Shown piece after piece: positions 1 to 7,596 of a DNA stretch of 39,155 bases. Where the stretch lies: contig JALSJV010000324.1 in the NCBI GenBank assembly GCA_026989215.1, positions 1 through 39,155 on the forward strand, given 5' to 3'. The notes under the pieces are model-generated. The model saw nothing but the letters and a program-made list of their open reading frames with translations, searched no databases and was not told the DNA's origin. A program made the translations under genes and the position numbers. The stretch is from Acidimicrobiia bacterium (GTDB lineage Bacteria; Actinomycetota; Acidimicrobiia; Spongiisociales; ZC4RG35). Position 1 is the first letter of the stretch, and every line of letters begins with the position of its first letter.

Positions 1-1
1 C

Positions 2-286
2 CCGAGCCTGACCGATCTCCCCGAAGTCCCCGACATCGTCGACTGCTTCCGGAGGGTCGAGGATCTCCCGCAGGTGGTGGAGGAGGCGATCGCCGTGGGA
101 GCCAAGGTGGTGTGGTTCCAGCTCGGGCTCCGTCACGAGGAGGCCGCTCGACGGGCCCGCGAGGCGGGTCTGGTCGTCGTCCAGGATCGCTGTCTCAAGA
201 TCGAGCATGCTCGGTTCGCCGGCGGGCTTCACCTGGCGGGCTTCGACACCGGGGTGATCTCGTCGCGCCGCCGCCGACCGGTCTGA
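2..286 (+). CDS. CoA-binding domain protein, YccU-like (5' end outside window)
   Basis: This is the C-terminal 94 residues of a protein that begins before the window. It carries the signature of the small CoA-binding (COG1832/YccU) family: a VGAKVVWFQLG strand, then a helix with EEAARRAREAGL, then VVVQDRCLKIEH, which matches the conserved W-Q-x-G and D-R-C-x-x-x-E-H elements of that family. These are single-domain Rossmann-fold proteins of about 140 residues that bind CoA; their physiological role is poorly defined. The last roughly 20 residues are Arg-rich and look dispensable. The family assignment is fairly firm; the specific function is not known. Confidence 0.8.
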   Translation, partial: PSLTDLPEVPDIVDCFRRVEDLPQVVEEAIAVGAKVVWFQLGLRHEEAARRAREAGLVVVQDRCLKIEHARFAGGLHLAGFDTGVISSRRRRPV

Positions 287-324
287 ACGCCCCCCCAGGG
301 ACCCACGGGGCATCGTCGGAGTCG

Positions 325-870
325 ATGCTCGAGGAGCCGTACCCGCGTCGGGTCACCGTGTTCGTCGACCACGACGTCCGCGGAGAGCTCGCGGGTCGAT
401 GCGTCCTCACCGGGGTTCCGACCGATCGGACGGTCCGGCAGCGGACCAGGGTGGACGGTCCGTCACCGATCTGGCTCCTGGCGCTCGCCCGGGGGCCGGT
501 CGGGCTGGTGGTGCTCCTCGTCGCGCTCCTGAGTCGGCGAGGCGGGTTCCTCTCAGGGTGCCTCCCCGTCTCCGAGGAGGCCTACGCGCGATATCGACGT
601 GCCCGGCGGGCGGCCCTGGGGTCGTGGGCCATCGGGAGCGCGCTCGTGCTCCTCTGGATGGTCGGCTCCGGCCCGGTCTGGACCGTTCCGGGAGCGGTGG
701 GGGCCGTGATGATCGTCGGCGGCGTCGTCGCCGGGGTCGCGCTCGAGCGGCGTTGGCCGCGGCTGGAGCTGGATGCGAGCAGGCGCTGGCCGACCATCTC
801 CCGTGCCCATCCCGACTTCGTGGCCGCCGTCCGGGCTCAGGCGGTCCCGGAGGGGGATCGACGAGCCTGA
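325..870 (+). CDS. Small membrane protein of unknown function
   Basis: I do not recognise this 181-residue protein. Hydrophobic stretches lie at about residues 49-70 and as a pair at about 98-138, so two to three membrane segments are likely. The N-terminal 45 residues are polar and the C-terminal 45 residues are basic and soluble. The frame shows a strong G/C preference at third codon positions, which supports coding. The start is uncertain: the ATG has no clear ribosome binding site, and the open frame continues upstream over the end of the preceding gene. Its last 318 bases are also open on the opposite strand as the extended end of the acyltransferase gene. Confidence 0.55.
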   Translation: MLEEPYPRRVTVFVDHDVRGELAGRCVLTGVPTDRTVRQRTRVDGPSPIWLLALARGPVGLVVLLVALLSRRGGFLSGCLPVSEEAYARYRRARRAALGSWAIGSALVLLWMVGSGPVWTVPGAVGAVMIVGGVVAGVALERRWPRLELDASRRWPTISRAHPDFVAAVRAQAVPEGDRRA

Positions 871-2172
871 GGGGCCTGCGGGGACGGCGACCACGCCCCC
901 GAGCAGGACGCCCACCAGGGGCAGCGCCACCCCGAAGACGTTGAGGCCGTCCTCGTCGACGATGCCGAACCTGGCCAGGAGCCCGAGCCCGGCGGTGGTG
1001 AGCACGATCGCCAGGAGGGGTTGGAGGGGCGGGGGAGCCGGTCGGGGATCGGAGCGGGGCCGCTCGAACCGTCCGAACAGGGCGAGGAGCGGGATCGTGG
1101 CGACGCCGGCCGCCGCGAACCAGATCGGCCGGGTCGCCCACCAGCGTGGGGTCGTCGGCACGGGACCGAGACCGAGTCCGTCGAGGGCCGTCGCCGTGAG
1201 TGCCACGAGGGCGACGGCGGCGGTCAGATGCCAGAGGTAGAGGGTCATGATCGATCCGCTCACCAGCACCGTCCCCACCCAGGGGCCTCGGCGGCGGAGC
1301 CACCGTCGGACGGGTCGTTCTGCGGCGAGGACGAGCCCGATCTGGAAGACCGCCAAGGCGACGAGGGTCACCCGAGGTGGGTTCGAGTTGGTGACGCCAC
1401 CCCCGTCGAGACCCACCATCGCCACGGGATACGGACCGACGGCGACGAGGATCCACGTGGTCAGGAGGCCGCCGAGGGCGAACGCCGGGGCACGGCCGGT
1501 GAGGCGACCCTCCGCCCAGGCGAAGCCGAGCTGGTGCACCGTCCCCCACACGAAGAGATAGTTGGACCACTGCAGGGGGACCGCCACCCCGGTGAGGGTC
1601 AGGAGGTCCACCGCCCCGGCGGCGGCGGCGCCCGCCACCACCGACCACCATCCCCATCGTTCCCAGGCGCCCAGCGTCGCCGGAGCGACGGCGACGATCA
1701 CGACGTAGGCCGCCAGGAACCAGACCGGAACGAGGGCGGCGCGGGACGCCACCTGGAGGAGGCGGGGCTCGACGCCCATCCACCACGAGACCTGTCCGAT
1801 CGCCGCCCACACCGCCAGGAGGGGCAGGACGGGGAGGAGGAGACGCCGCAGCCGTTCCCGCAGCCAGGCTCCGTAGGGGATGTGACGCCGACGCGCCGAT
1901 CGCCACGAGGCGAGGTTGGCGAACCCTCCCACGAAGAAGAAGATCGGCATGACCTGGAGAAGCCAGGTCACCCAGGCGGCTCGGGGGACCAGGCCCAAGA
2001 GGTTCTCGGCTCGGAGCCCGGATCCGTCGGTCCAGACCGCGACCATGAGCCAGTGGCCGAGCACGACCACCAGGATCGAGACGACGCGGAGGAAGTCGAC
2101 GTACCGGTTCCGTTCGGGTGGGGTGCGATCGGCCAGGGAGATCGCTCGACGGAGGAGTGGGGGGATTCGCAT
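553..2172 (-). CDS. Acyltransferase 3 family membrane protein
   Basis: The family (OafA/NodX/acyltransferase_3) transfers acyl groups to sugars or lipids at the cytoplasmic membrane. The protein opens with RYVDFLRVVSILVVVLGHW, the family's first transmembrane helix, which carries the catalytic His after the R-x-x-D-x-L-R element, and continues with about ten hydrophobic helices to roughly residue 430. The ATG at 2172 is preceded by an AGGA element. A further in-frame extension upstream to 2295 has no coding character. The frame stays open to 553, adding about 105 hydrophilic, low-complexity residues that lie antisense to the small membrane gene. The functional domain probably ends near 870-890 and the tail may be a read-through of antisense sequence or a real disordered extension. 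Confidence 0.8.
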   Translation of the reverse strand: MRIPPLLRRAISLADRTPPERNRYVDFLRVVSILVVVLGHWLMVAVWTDGSGLRAENLLGLVPRAAWVTWLLQVMPIFFFVGGFANLASWRSARRRHIPYGAWLRERLRRLLLPVLPLLAVWAAIGQVSWWMGVEPRLLQVASRAALVPVWFLAAYVVIVAVAPATLGAWERWGWWSVVAGAAAAGAVDLLTLTGVAVPLQWSNYLFVWGTVHQLGFAWAEGRLTGRAPAFALGGLLTTWILVAVGPYPVAMVGLDGGGVTNSNPPRVTLVALAVFQIGLVLAAERPVRRWLRRRGPWVGTVLVSGSIMTLYLWHLTAAVALVALTATALDGLGLGPVPTTPRWWATRPIWFAAAGVATIPLLALFGRFERPRSDPRPAPPPLQPLLAIVLTTAGLGLLARFGIVDEDGLNVFGVALPLVGVLLGGVVAVPAGPSGSSIPLRDRLSPDGGHEVGMGTGDGRPAPARIQLQPRPTPLERDPGDDAADDHHGPHRSRNGPDRAGADHPEEHERAPDGPRPQGRPPGTSISRVGLLGDGEAP

Positions 2173-2288
2173 GGTTCCATCCTGGGGGGCCGCCACCGGC
2201 CCGTCGATGGGGGAGGCCCCGGATCCCCGCCTCGGGGACCCGTCGGGGGTTCCCGGCGGTGACGTCTGGAAAAAAATCCGGAGAATGG

Positions 2289-2318
2289 GTGACAACCTTG
2301 ACCTGGGGCGTCTACGAT
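2289..2318 (+). promoter_or_regulatory. Probable promoter of the cytochrome oxidase operon
   Basis: GTGACA (2289-2294) matches the -35 consensus at five of six positions. It is followed after 18 bases by TACGAT (2313-2318), which matches the TANNNT -10 pattern. Transcription would begin near 2325, leaving a leader of about 27 bases that carries a good ribosome binding site for coxB. Confidence 0.5.
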
Positions 2319-2323
2319 CCCGA

Positions 2324-2336
2324 CGACAAATTGTCG
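2324..2336. promoter_or_regulatory. Inverted repeat at the oxidase operon start, possible operator
   Basis: CGACAA-A-TTGTCG is a 6+1+6 inverted repeat located at the predicted transcription start of the oxidase operon. It is one of the few AT-containing dyads in this GC-rich region. A repressor binding here would block initiation. The cognate regulator is unknown; the BlaI-type repressor encoded downstream of the operon is one candidate by proximity only. Confidence 0.35.
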
Positions 2337-2351
2337 GTGCTGGAGAGGGAC

Positions 2352-3215
2352 ATGGGAAGCGACGGACGGCGCGACATCGTCGCGACGGGCGTGTTGTGGG
2401 CCATCCTCACCGCTCTGGGTGAGTGGGCCGTTCTGGGAACGAACATGCTGCCGACCCTGGCCAGTCGCCAGGGCGAGGAGGTGGACGGGGCGTTCCGACT
2501 CCTCATGATCTACTCGGTCCCCGTCATGGCGCTCGTCCTGGCGGTGCTGTTCTACAGCGTGGCCCGGTGGCGTGTGGAGACCCCCGAGGAGGACGGTCCG
2601 CCGATCGCCGACCACAAGGGGTTCTCCCGGGGATGGTTCATCGTCTCGTCGGCGTTGGCGTTGCTGCTGTTCATCCATCCGGGTCTCACCGGGCTGCTGG
2701 CGCTGGCCGAGGAGGCCGAGGCCGAGCCCGACCTGGTGGTCGAGCTCACCGCCGTCCAGTGGCACTGGGACGTGAGCTTCCCCGAGCACGGGGTGACGAT
2801 GGAGAACCCACCCGAGCTGGTGCTGCCGGTGGGCGCCACCATCCGCTTCGACCTGACCTCGACCGACGTCATCCACGCCTTCTGGGTCCCGGCCTTCCGG
2901 CTCAAGCAAGACGCCATCCCCGGGCAGACGAACTCGGTCACGATCACCCCGACCGAGGTCGGTTCCTACGGCGAGGACGACGCCTTCCGGCTCCAGTGCG
3001 CCGAGCTCTGCGGCACGGGCCACGCCCGCATGTTCCTCCCCGTCCGGGTGGTGGAGCAGGCGGAGTTCCAGCAGTGGCTCTCCGGAGCCGGGATGGGGCC
3101 GATGGAAGGCATGGAGGGCATGGACATGGGCGAAGGAGACGACATGGGCGAAGGGGGCGACGGCATGGACATGTCCGGCGACGGTGACGGCATGAAGATG
3201 GGTGACGAGGGCTGA
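2352..3215 (+). CDS. coxB: Cytochrome c oxidase subunit II with Met-rich tail
   Basis: Subunit II receives electrons from a soluble donor through the binuclear CuA centre and passes them to subunit I. The 287-residue protein has hydrophobic segments at about 11-30, 50-70 and 95-117, then a cupredoxin domain. The CuA ligands are all visible: His175, Cys216, Glu218, Cys220, His224 and Met227 (the C-AEL-C-GTG-H-AR-M pattern). Aromatic residues at 137-139 (WHW) mark the electron entry patch. There is no fused cytochrome c domain. Residues 248-287 form an unusual tail with ten Met among Asp, Glu and Gly. The ATG at 2352 follows GGAGAGGGA at good spacing; the open frame upstream is not coding-like. 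It is the first gene of the operon, 11 bases before ctaD. Confidence 0.93.
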   Translation: MGSDGRRDIVATGVLWAILTALGEWAVLGTNMLPTLASRQGEEVDGAFRLLMIYSVPVMALVLAVLFYSVARWRVETPEEDGPPIADHKGFSRGWFIVSSALALLLFIHPGLTGLLALAEEAEAEPDLVVELTAVQWHWDVSFPEHGVTMENPPELVLPVGATIRFDLTSTDVIHAFWVPAFRLKQDAIPGQTNSVTITPTEVGSYGEDDAFRLQCAELCGTGHARMFLPVRVVEQAEFQQWLSGAGMGPMEGMEGMDMGEGDDMGEGGDGMDMSGDGDGMKMGDEG

Positions 3216-3226
3216 GGGAGGACGAG

Positions 3227-5098
3227 ATGGCAACGACGATCAGTGGGACCGGCGCCCCCACCATCGGGAGCCGAGGCCTGCCCTTCGCATTCCGAGGGCT
3301 GCTGTGGGGAGCCGTCGGCTTCCTCCTCGGGGCGCTTCTCACCGCTGCGATCCGTGTCCTCCTCGGCTATCCGGCCTTCGCCCTCGAGCCGGTGGTCGTG
3401 GTCGGCTACGTGTTCGGTCTCTCGGGCTGGTTCCTCGGCGTCGGCGTCTGGGAGACCTGGGCCAAAGGATGGCTCGGACGGGAGACGGCGGTCTACAAGC
3501 CGGAGGGATGGCGCCGTTACTTCGGGTTCAACATGGACCACAAGGTCATCGGGATCCAGTACGGCGTCACCTTCATCGCCCTGTTCCTCATCGCCGGGCT
3601 GCTCGCCATGTTCATGCGGGCCGAGCTCATGGAGACGGGGCGGACGATCTTCGGGCCTGCCGGGTACAACCGGGTGATGAGCCTCCACGGGTTGATGATG
3701 GTGCTCGTCGCCGTGACCGCGGTGCCGGGGGCGTTCGGGAACTACATCATGCCGCTGCAGCTCGGCGCCGAGGACATGGCGTTCCCACGCCTGAACGCCC
3801 TCAGCTACTGGTTCTGGCCGCCGGTGGCGATCCTGCTGCTCGCCAGCCAGTTCGTGGGCGGATGGGACACGGGATGGACCGGATACGTGCCTCTGGCGGT
3901 GGTGAACCGCCCCGGCCAGCTCTTCTACGCCCTCGCCTTCATCACCGCCGGCCTGTCTTCGGTCGTCGCCGCGGTGAACTTCGTCACCACGGTGGTCAAG
4001 ATGCGGGCTCCGGGCATGACCTGGCGCCGGGTCCCGATCTTCACCTGGTCGATCCTCCTCACCGGCATCCTCAGCCTGCTCTTCACCCAGGCGGTGGCGG
4101 TGGCGCTGACGATGACCATCCTCGATCGAATCTTCGGCGGTGCCTTCTTCGATCCGGTGATGGGCGGGCTCCCGGTGCTGTACCAGCACATCTTCTGGTT
4201 CTACTCGCACCCGGCGGTGTACGTGATGGTGCTGCCCAGCCTCGGGGTGCTCCTCGAGATCCTTCCACCCTTCAGCCGCAAGCCGCTCTTCGGCTACAAG
4301 TGGGCGGTGGGCGGCATCATCGGGATCAGCGCCCTCAGCGCCACGGTCTGGGCCCACCACATGTTCACGACCGACATCGGGCTGGAGTCGAAGATCGGAT
4401 TCATGCTCACGACCGAGGCGATCTCGGTGCCGACGGGACTGATCTTCCTGTCCGCGGTCGGGACCATCTGGCGAGGGCGCCTGTGGTTGAAGACCCCGAT
4501 GCTCTTCGCCCTCGCCATCGTCTTCAACTTCCTCATCGGCGGGGTGACCGGGGTGTTCCTCTCCGACGTCCCCGCCGACGTCACCCTGCAGGACACCTTC
4601 TGGGTGGTGGCCCACTTCCACTACACGATCGTGGGAGCAGGGATCTTCGGTCTGTTCGCCGGGATCTACTACTGGTTCCCCAAGATGACGGGTCGGATGC
4701 TGGACGAGCGCCTGGGGAAGATCCACTTCTGGATGATGTTCCTCGGGTTCAACCTGACGTTCCTCCCCATGTTCTGGCTGGGTCTCAACGGCATGAACCG
4801 CCGGATCGCCGACTACCAGCCGTCGCTCGAAGGGGTCAACACCTTCGTCTCCCTGGCCGGCTTCTTCCTCGGCGCGAGCTTCCTCTTCTTCCTCTGGAAC
4901 GCCATCGTCTCGTGGAGGAAAGGCGAGCCGGCGGGCGACAACCCGTGGGGCTCCCGCACCCTGGAATGGCAGACCACGTCGCCACCGCCGGAGCTGAACT
5001 TCGACGGCGAACCCGAGGTGACCGGCGACCCCTACGGATACGGGACCGATGGACCGGCACACGCCGTCGTCCACACCGAGACGGGAGGTGACGAGTGA
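3227..5098 (+). CDS. ctaD: Cytochrome c oxidase subunit I, A2-type
   Basis: This is the catalytic subunit that reduces oxygen to water and pumps protons. Heme a ligands are His154 and His465, the heme a3 ligand is His463, and CuB ligands are His328, His377 and His378, with the cross-linked Tyr332 in YSHPAVY. The helix VI glutamate of A1 enzymes (HPEVY) is absent and the Tyr-Ser pair at 326-327 marks an A2-type oxidase, as in Thermus and Rhodothermus caa3 enzymes. Asp183 sits at the D-channel entrance. The canonical core begins near residue 104 (DHKVIG); before it is an N-terminal extension of about 100 residues with two extra hydrophobic helices. The stop overlaps the GTG start of ctaE by four bases. 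Confidence 0.95.
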   Translation: MATTISGTGAPTIGSRGLPFAFRGLLWGAVGFLLGALLTAAIRVLLGYPAFALEPVVVVGYVFGLSGWFLGVGVWETWAKGWLGRETAVYKPEGWRRYFGFNMDHKVIGIQYGVTFIALFLIAGLLAMFMRAELMETGRTIFGPAGYNRVMSLHGLMMVLVAVTAVPGAFGNYIMPLQLGAEDMAFPRLNALSYWFWPPVAILLLASQFVGGWDTGWTGYVPLAVVNRPGQLFYALAFITAGLSSVVAAVNFVTTVVKMRAPGMTWRRVPIFTWSILLTGILSLLFTQAVAVALTMTILDRIFGGAFFDPVMGGLPVLYQHIFWFYSHPAVYVMVLPSLGVLLEILPPFSRKPLFGYKWAVGGIIGISALSATVWAHHMFTTDIGLESKIGFMLTTEAISVPTGLIFLSAVGTIWRGRLWLKTPMLFALAIVFNFLIGGVTGVFLSDVPADVTLQDTFWVVAHFHYTIVGAGIFGLFAGIYYWFPKMTGRMLDERLGKIHFWMMFLGFNLTFLPMFWLGLNGMNRRIADYQPSLEGVNTFVSLAGFFLGASFLFFLWNAIVSWRKGEPAGDNPWGSRTLEWQTTSPPPELNFDGEPEVTGDPYGYGTDGPAHAVVHTETGGDE

Positions 5099-5649
5099 CC
5101 GCCCACGCCCACGCCCACCCTGGCTACCGCGAGCTGCACCGGTACGGCCTGTGGCTGTTCATCGCCTCCGAGGCGTTCCTGTTCGCGGTGTTGCTGGCCG
5201 TCCGGTTCTTCTTCACGGGACTGGAGAAGCCCGAAGCCCTCAACATCCCGCTGGGCATCGTCCTCACCGTGATCCTGGTGTCTTCCAGCTTCACGCTCCA
5301 CCGCGGCGAGAAGGCAGCGGCGGCAGGCGACCAGGCGGGGCTCCGTCTGGGTCTCCTGCTGACGATGGGCCTCGGGGTCGTCTTCCTCGTCATCGTGGGA
5401 TTCGAATGGGCGGCGGGTTTCGCCGAGTTCCCGGCCTCGACCCCGTACGGGGCGGTGTTCTACCTCATCACCGGGACCCACGCTCTGCATCTGTTGAGCG
5501 GTCTGCTCGTCCTCTATTCGCTCTACCTCCAGGACAAGCGGGGGGTCCTGGACGAGGCCAACCGGTGGAAACTCGAGGCGGGTGCCCTCTACTGGCATTT
5601 CATCGATGTGATCTGGCTGTCGGTCTTCACGACGCTGTATGTGCTCTGA
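5095..5649 (+). CDS. ctaE: Cytochrome c oxidase subunit III
   Basis: A 184-residue polytopic protein with five hydrophobic helices, in keeping with the short bacterial form of subunit III. Recognisable family elements are GLWLFIASEAFLF near residues 19-31 with the conserved membrane Glu, the GTHALHLLSG helix near 123-132, and the terminal YWHFIDVIWL element with conserved Trp-His-Phe-x-Asp. The N-terminus carries an alternating Ala-His run (AHAHAH) that could bind metal. The GTG start overlaps the ctaD stop as GTGA, so the two are translationally coupled. It stabilises the oxidase core and maintains proton uptake. Confidence 0.92.
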   Translation: MTAHAHAHPGYRELHRYGLWLFIASEAFLFAVLLAVRFFFTGLEKPEALNIPLGIVLTVILVSSSFTLHRGEKAAAAGDQAGLRLGLLLTMGLGVVFLVIVGFEWAAGFAEFPASTPYGAVFYLITGTHALHLLSGLLVLYSLYLQDKRGVLDEANRWKLEAGALYWHFIDVIWLSVFTTLYVL

Positions 5650-5659
5650 GGAGATGAGG

Positions 5660-6250
5660 ATGAGAGCTCCTTCCCGATCCAGACGGTGGACGATCGTGGC
5701 GGCGACGTTCGCGCTCGTCCTGGCCGCGTGCGGCGGCGCGGTGGAACCCAACGAGGTGGGCGAGATCGAGTTCGTCCTCACCGACAACACGATCAGCCCG
5801 TCCGTGGTGAAGGTGAAGGCCGGCCAGAAGGTGCGGTTCGTCATCCGCAATGAAGGCCGTCATCCGCATGAGTTCATGATCGGCCGGGAACCCCACCCCG
5901 GGACCGACTACCTGCAGGGCGAGCCGGTGTATGAGCCCTTCGAGGTCGACTTCTTCGAAGGGTTGGAGGTATCGGTGACGGGTGGAATGCCGATGAACTT
6001 CGAGGGGATGGAAGACATGGGGATGGGTGAAGAGGGAATGGAGATGGGGGAGATGGCCGAGGAGCCCCACGGCGGGGCGATGGTGATGCTCCAACCCCGT
6101 GCTCCCGGCGCCGCCGAGCCCGGGGAGACCTCCGTCATCGAGTTCACCATCCCCGAAGACCGGGTCGGGGTGTGGGAGATCGGCTGCTTCCAGGAGGCGG
6201 GCCAGCACTTCGACGACGGGATGCGGGCGACCCTCATCGTCGAGGCCTGA
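5660..6250 (+). CDS. Cupredoxin lipoprotein with Met-rich insert
   Basis: A predicted membrane-anchored type-1 copper protein of 196 residues. The signal peptide ends in a lipobox LAAC with Cys24. The cupredoxin fold has the copper ligands His68 or His70 (RHPHEF) and the C-terminal cluster Cys176, His183 and Met188. Between about 109 and 135 is an insert with eight Met in 27 residues among Glu and Gly, similar in composition to the CoxB tail. I chose the ATG at 5660 because GAGGAG at 5648-5653 is correctly spaced for it; starts at 5639 and 5654 are also in frame. Lying 10 bases after ctaE, it is likely the electron donor or a copper-delivery factor for the oxidase. Confidence 0.85.
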   Translation: MRAPSRSRRWTIVAATFALVLAACGGAVEPNEVGEIEFVLTDNTISPSVVKVKAGQKVRFVIRNEGRHPHEFMIGREPHPGTDYLQGEPVYEPFEVDFFEGLEVSVTGGMPMNFEGMEDMGMGEEGMEMGEMAEEPHGGAMVMLQPRAPGAAEPGETSVIEFTIPEDRVGVWEIGCFQEAGQHFDDGMRATLIVEA

Positions 6251-6253
6251 CCG

Positions 6254-6273
6254 CCGGTTCCCGACGGAACCGG
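6254..6273 (+). terminator. Hairpin after the oxidase operon
   Basis: CCGGTTCC and GGAACCGG form a perfect 8-base-pair stem around a CGAC loop, starting four bases after the stop of the cupredoxin gene. No T-tract follows, as is common for terminators in GC-rich actinobacteria. The dyad also lies just upstream of the blaI-type -10 element, so it could instead be an autoregulatory operator for that repressor. Confidence 0.5.
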
Positions 6274-6285
6274 GAGCCGGTGCGG

Positions 6286-6291
6286 TAAGGT
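6286..6291 (+). promoter_or_regulatory. -10 element for a leaderless blaI-type gene
   Basis: TAAGGT lies nine bases before the ATG at 6301. No ribosome binding site is present. Transcription would start at or within a few bases of the start codon. Confidence 0.5.
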
Positions 6292-6300
6292 CGGGGCAGC

Positions 6301-6648
6301 ATGGCGCGGCCTGCGACGATCGAGAGCGCGGTGATGGAGCTTCTCTGGGGAGCGGGTGGGTCGTGGCTCACGCCTGCTGAGGTACGAGCTCGCCTCCGCC
6401 AAGATCTGGCACCTACCACGGTCGGGACCGTGATGACCAGGCTGTGGAGGAAAGGGCGGCTTCGGAGGCGGCGTCGTGGCAACGGTTACGAATACCAACC
6501 GACCCAGGGTCGCGAGGAGTACGCGGCGAGACGAATGTCGGAGATCCTCGAAGTGGCCGAGGACCGCACCGTCGCCCTTCATCGGTTCCTCGACCTCCTT
6601 CCAGAGAACGAACGTGAAGATCTGAAGGAACTCCTGGAGGGGGAGTGA
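6301..6648 (+). CDS. BlaI/MecI/CopY family transcriptional repressor
   Basis: A 115-residue winged-helix repressor. Residues 6-65 contain the family pattern: an ESAVMELLW first helix, a turn with LTPAEVRARL, then the recognition helix PTTVGTVMTRLWRKG followed by an Arg-rich wing (RLRRRRRG). The C-terminal helices (about 75-113) form the dimerisation region. In the family, a partner M56 protease cleaves the repressor to relieve repression. Here the partner gene overlaps by four bases. No beta-lactamase or copper ATPase gene is adjacent; the nearest possible targets are its own promoter and the oxidase operon. In Mycobacterium tuberculosis BlaI has been reported to control ATP synthase genes as well as blaC. 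Confidence 0.88.
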   Translation: MARPATIESAVMELLWGAGGSWLTPAEVRARLRQDLAPTTVGTVMTRLWRKGRLRRRRRGNGYEYQPTQGREEYAARRMSEILEVAEDRTVALHRFLDLLPENEREDLKELLEGE

Positions 6649-7559
6649 ACACCCTCCGGTTGCTGGTCGCGCTCGGCCTCTTGTTCTGGCCCGCTCTGAC
6701 GTGGGCGATCGTCGGCAGGTCCCGTCGTCCGGGCCTTTGGTCACGTCTGATCCTCGTCTCTCTGGTTGCAGGTACGGTGCTGCTACTGATCGCCCTCGGA
6801 CATGAGGTGCTGCCTGGAGGGCTGGCCATCACCGGTGACGGACGTGCCGCCGAGCGATGTCTGGAGATCGGTGGTCATGTTGTCGCAGGGTTGCCCGGTG
6901 GCACCTGGTTCGCCGCCGGATTGTGGGGAGCTGTCGTGGCCGGAGGGATGCGAGGGTTGTTCGGAACCTATCGGGGGTGGCGAGTCCTGCGCGTGGAGTC
7001 GACGGTGGGAACCCACCTCGCCCTCGCTGCGGGCGAACTCGTGGTGTTGCCCACCCCGCGACCCCTGGCCTTCGGTGTTCCCGGTACGCCGAGACAGGTC
7101 ATCCTCTCGGAGTCGGTGGTGGAACGACTGCATCCGGTCCAGCTCGACGGCCTCGTTCGCCACGAAACCGCCCATCTGGAGCTCGGGCACCATCGCTTTC
7201 TCCTCGTTGCGGCCGCCGTGGAAGGCGCCCTGGGCTGGATCCGACCGATACGGCGGAGCGTCGCGGCGCTGCGCCTGTCGCTCGAACGGTGGGCCGACGA
7301 AGAAGCCGCCGGGGGCTCCCCGCAACGCCGTGAGGCGATCAGAGGAGCGATGTTGGCGCTCGGAGGAGATCACGGACACCGATGGCGCGACGCCGAGATG
7401 GTCGCCCCTCGCTTGCTGGCGCTGTCGTCCACGCGGCCACTCGGCAGCACCGATGTCGCCTGGTGGCTTGCCCTCGGAGTGGGCATCGCCGTGACCTTCG
7501 CCGCGCTCACCGGATCCCTCTGGGTGCATCTGGCCCGTCTGGCCGCTGCCGCCGGTTGA
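6645..7559 (+). CDS. M56 family (BlaR1-like) membrane metalloprotease
   Basis: A 304-residue membrane protein whose zinc-binding site is HETAH (His173, Glu174, His177), with a likely third ligand at Glu214 in the ERWAD element. Hydrophobic segments lie at about 4-24, 34-52, 86-102, 184-198 and a C-terminal helix at about 275-298. Unlike BlaR1 and MecR1 it has no extracellular penicillin-binding sensor domain, so the signal it detects is not evident. The GTG start overlaps the repressor stop as GTGA, which couples the pair. Its expected job is regulated cleavage of the upstream repressor. Confidence 0.85.
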   Translation: MNTLRLLVALGLLFWPALTWAIVGRSRRPGLWSRLILVSLVAGTVLLLIALGHEVLPGGLAITGDGRAAERCLEIGGHVVAGLPGGTWFAAGLWGAVVAGGMRGLFGTYRGWRVLRVESTVGTHLALAAGELVVLPTPRPLAFGVPGTPRQVILSESVVERLHPVQLDGLVRHETAHLELGHHRFLLVAAAVEGALGWIRPIRRSVAALRLSLERWADEEAAGGSPQRREAIRGAMLALGGDHGHRWRDAEMVAPRLLALSSTRPLGSTDVAWWLALGVGIAVTFAALTGSLWVHLARLAAAAG

Positions 7560-7583
7560 CCACCGGCGCCGCGGACGAGGCCC

Positions 7584-7589
7584 TACGAT
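7584..7589 (+). promoter_or_regulatory. -10 element before the clc upstream ORF
   Basis: TACGAT lies seven bases before a GTG (7597) and ten before an ATG (7600) of a short ORF. The spacing predicts a transcript that begins at the GTG. A TTGACC at 7556-7561 is present but with an overlong 22-base spacer. Confidence 0.45.
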
Positions 7590-7596
7590 CCGGCCT

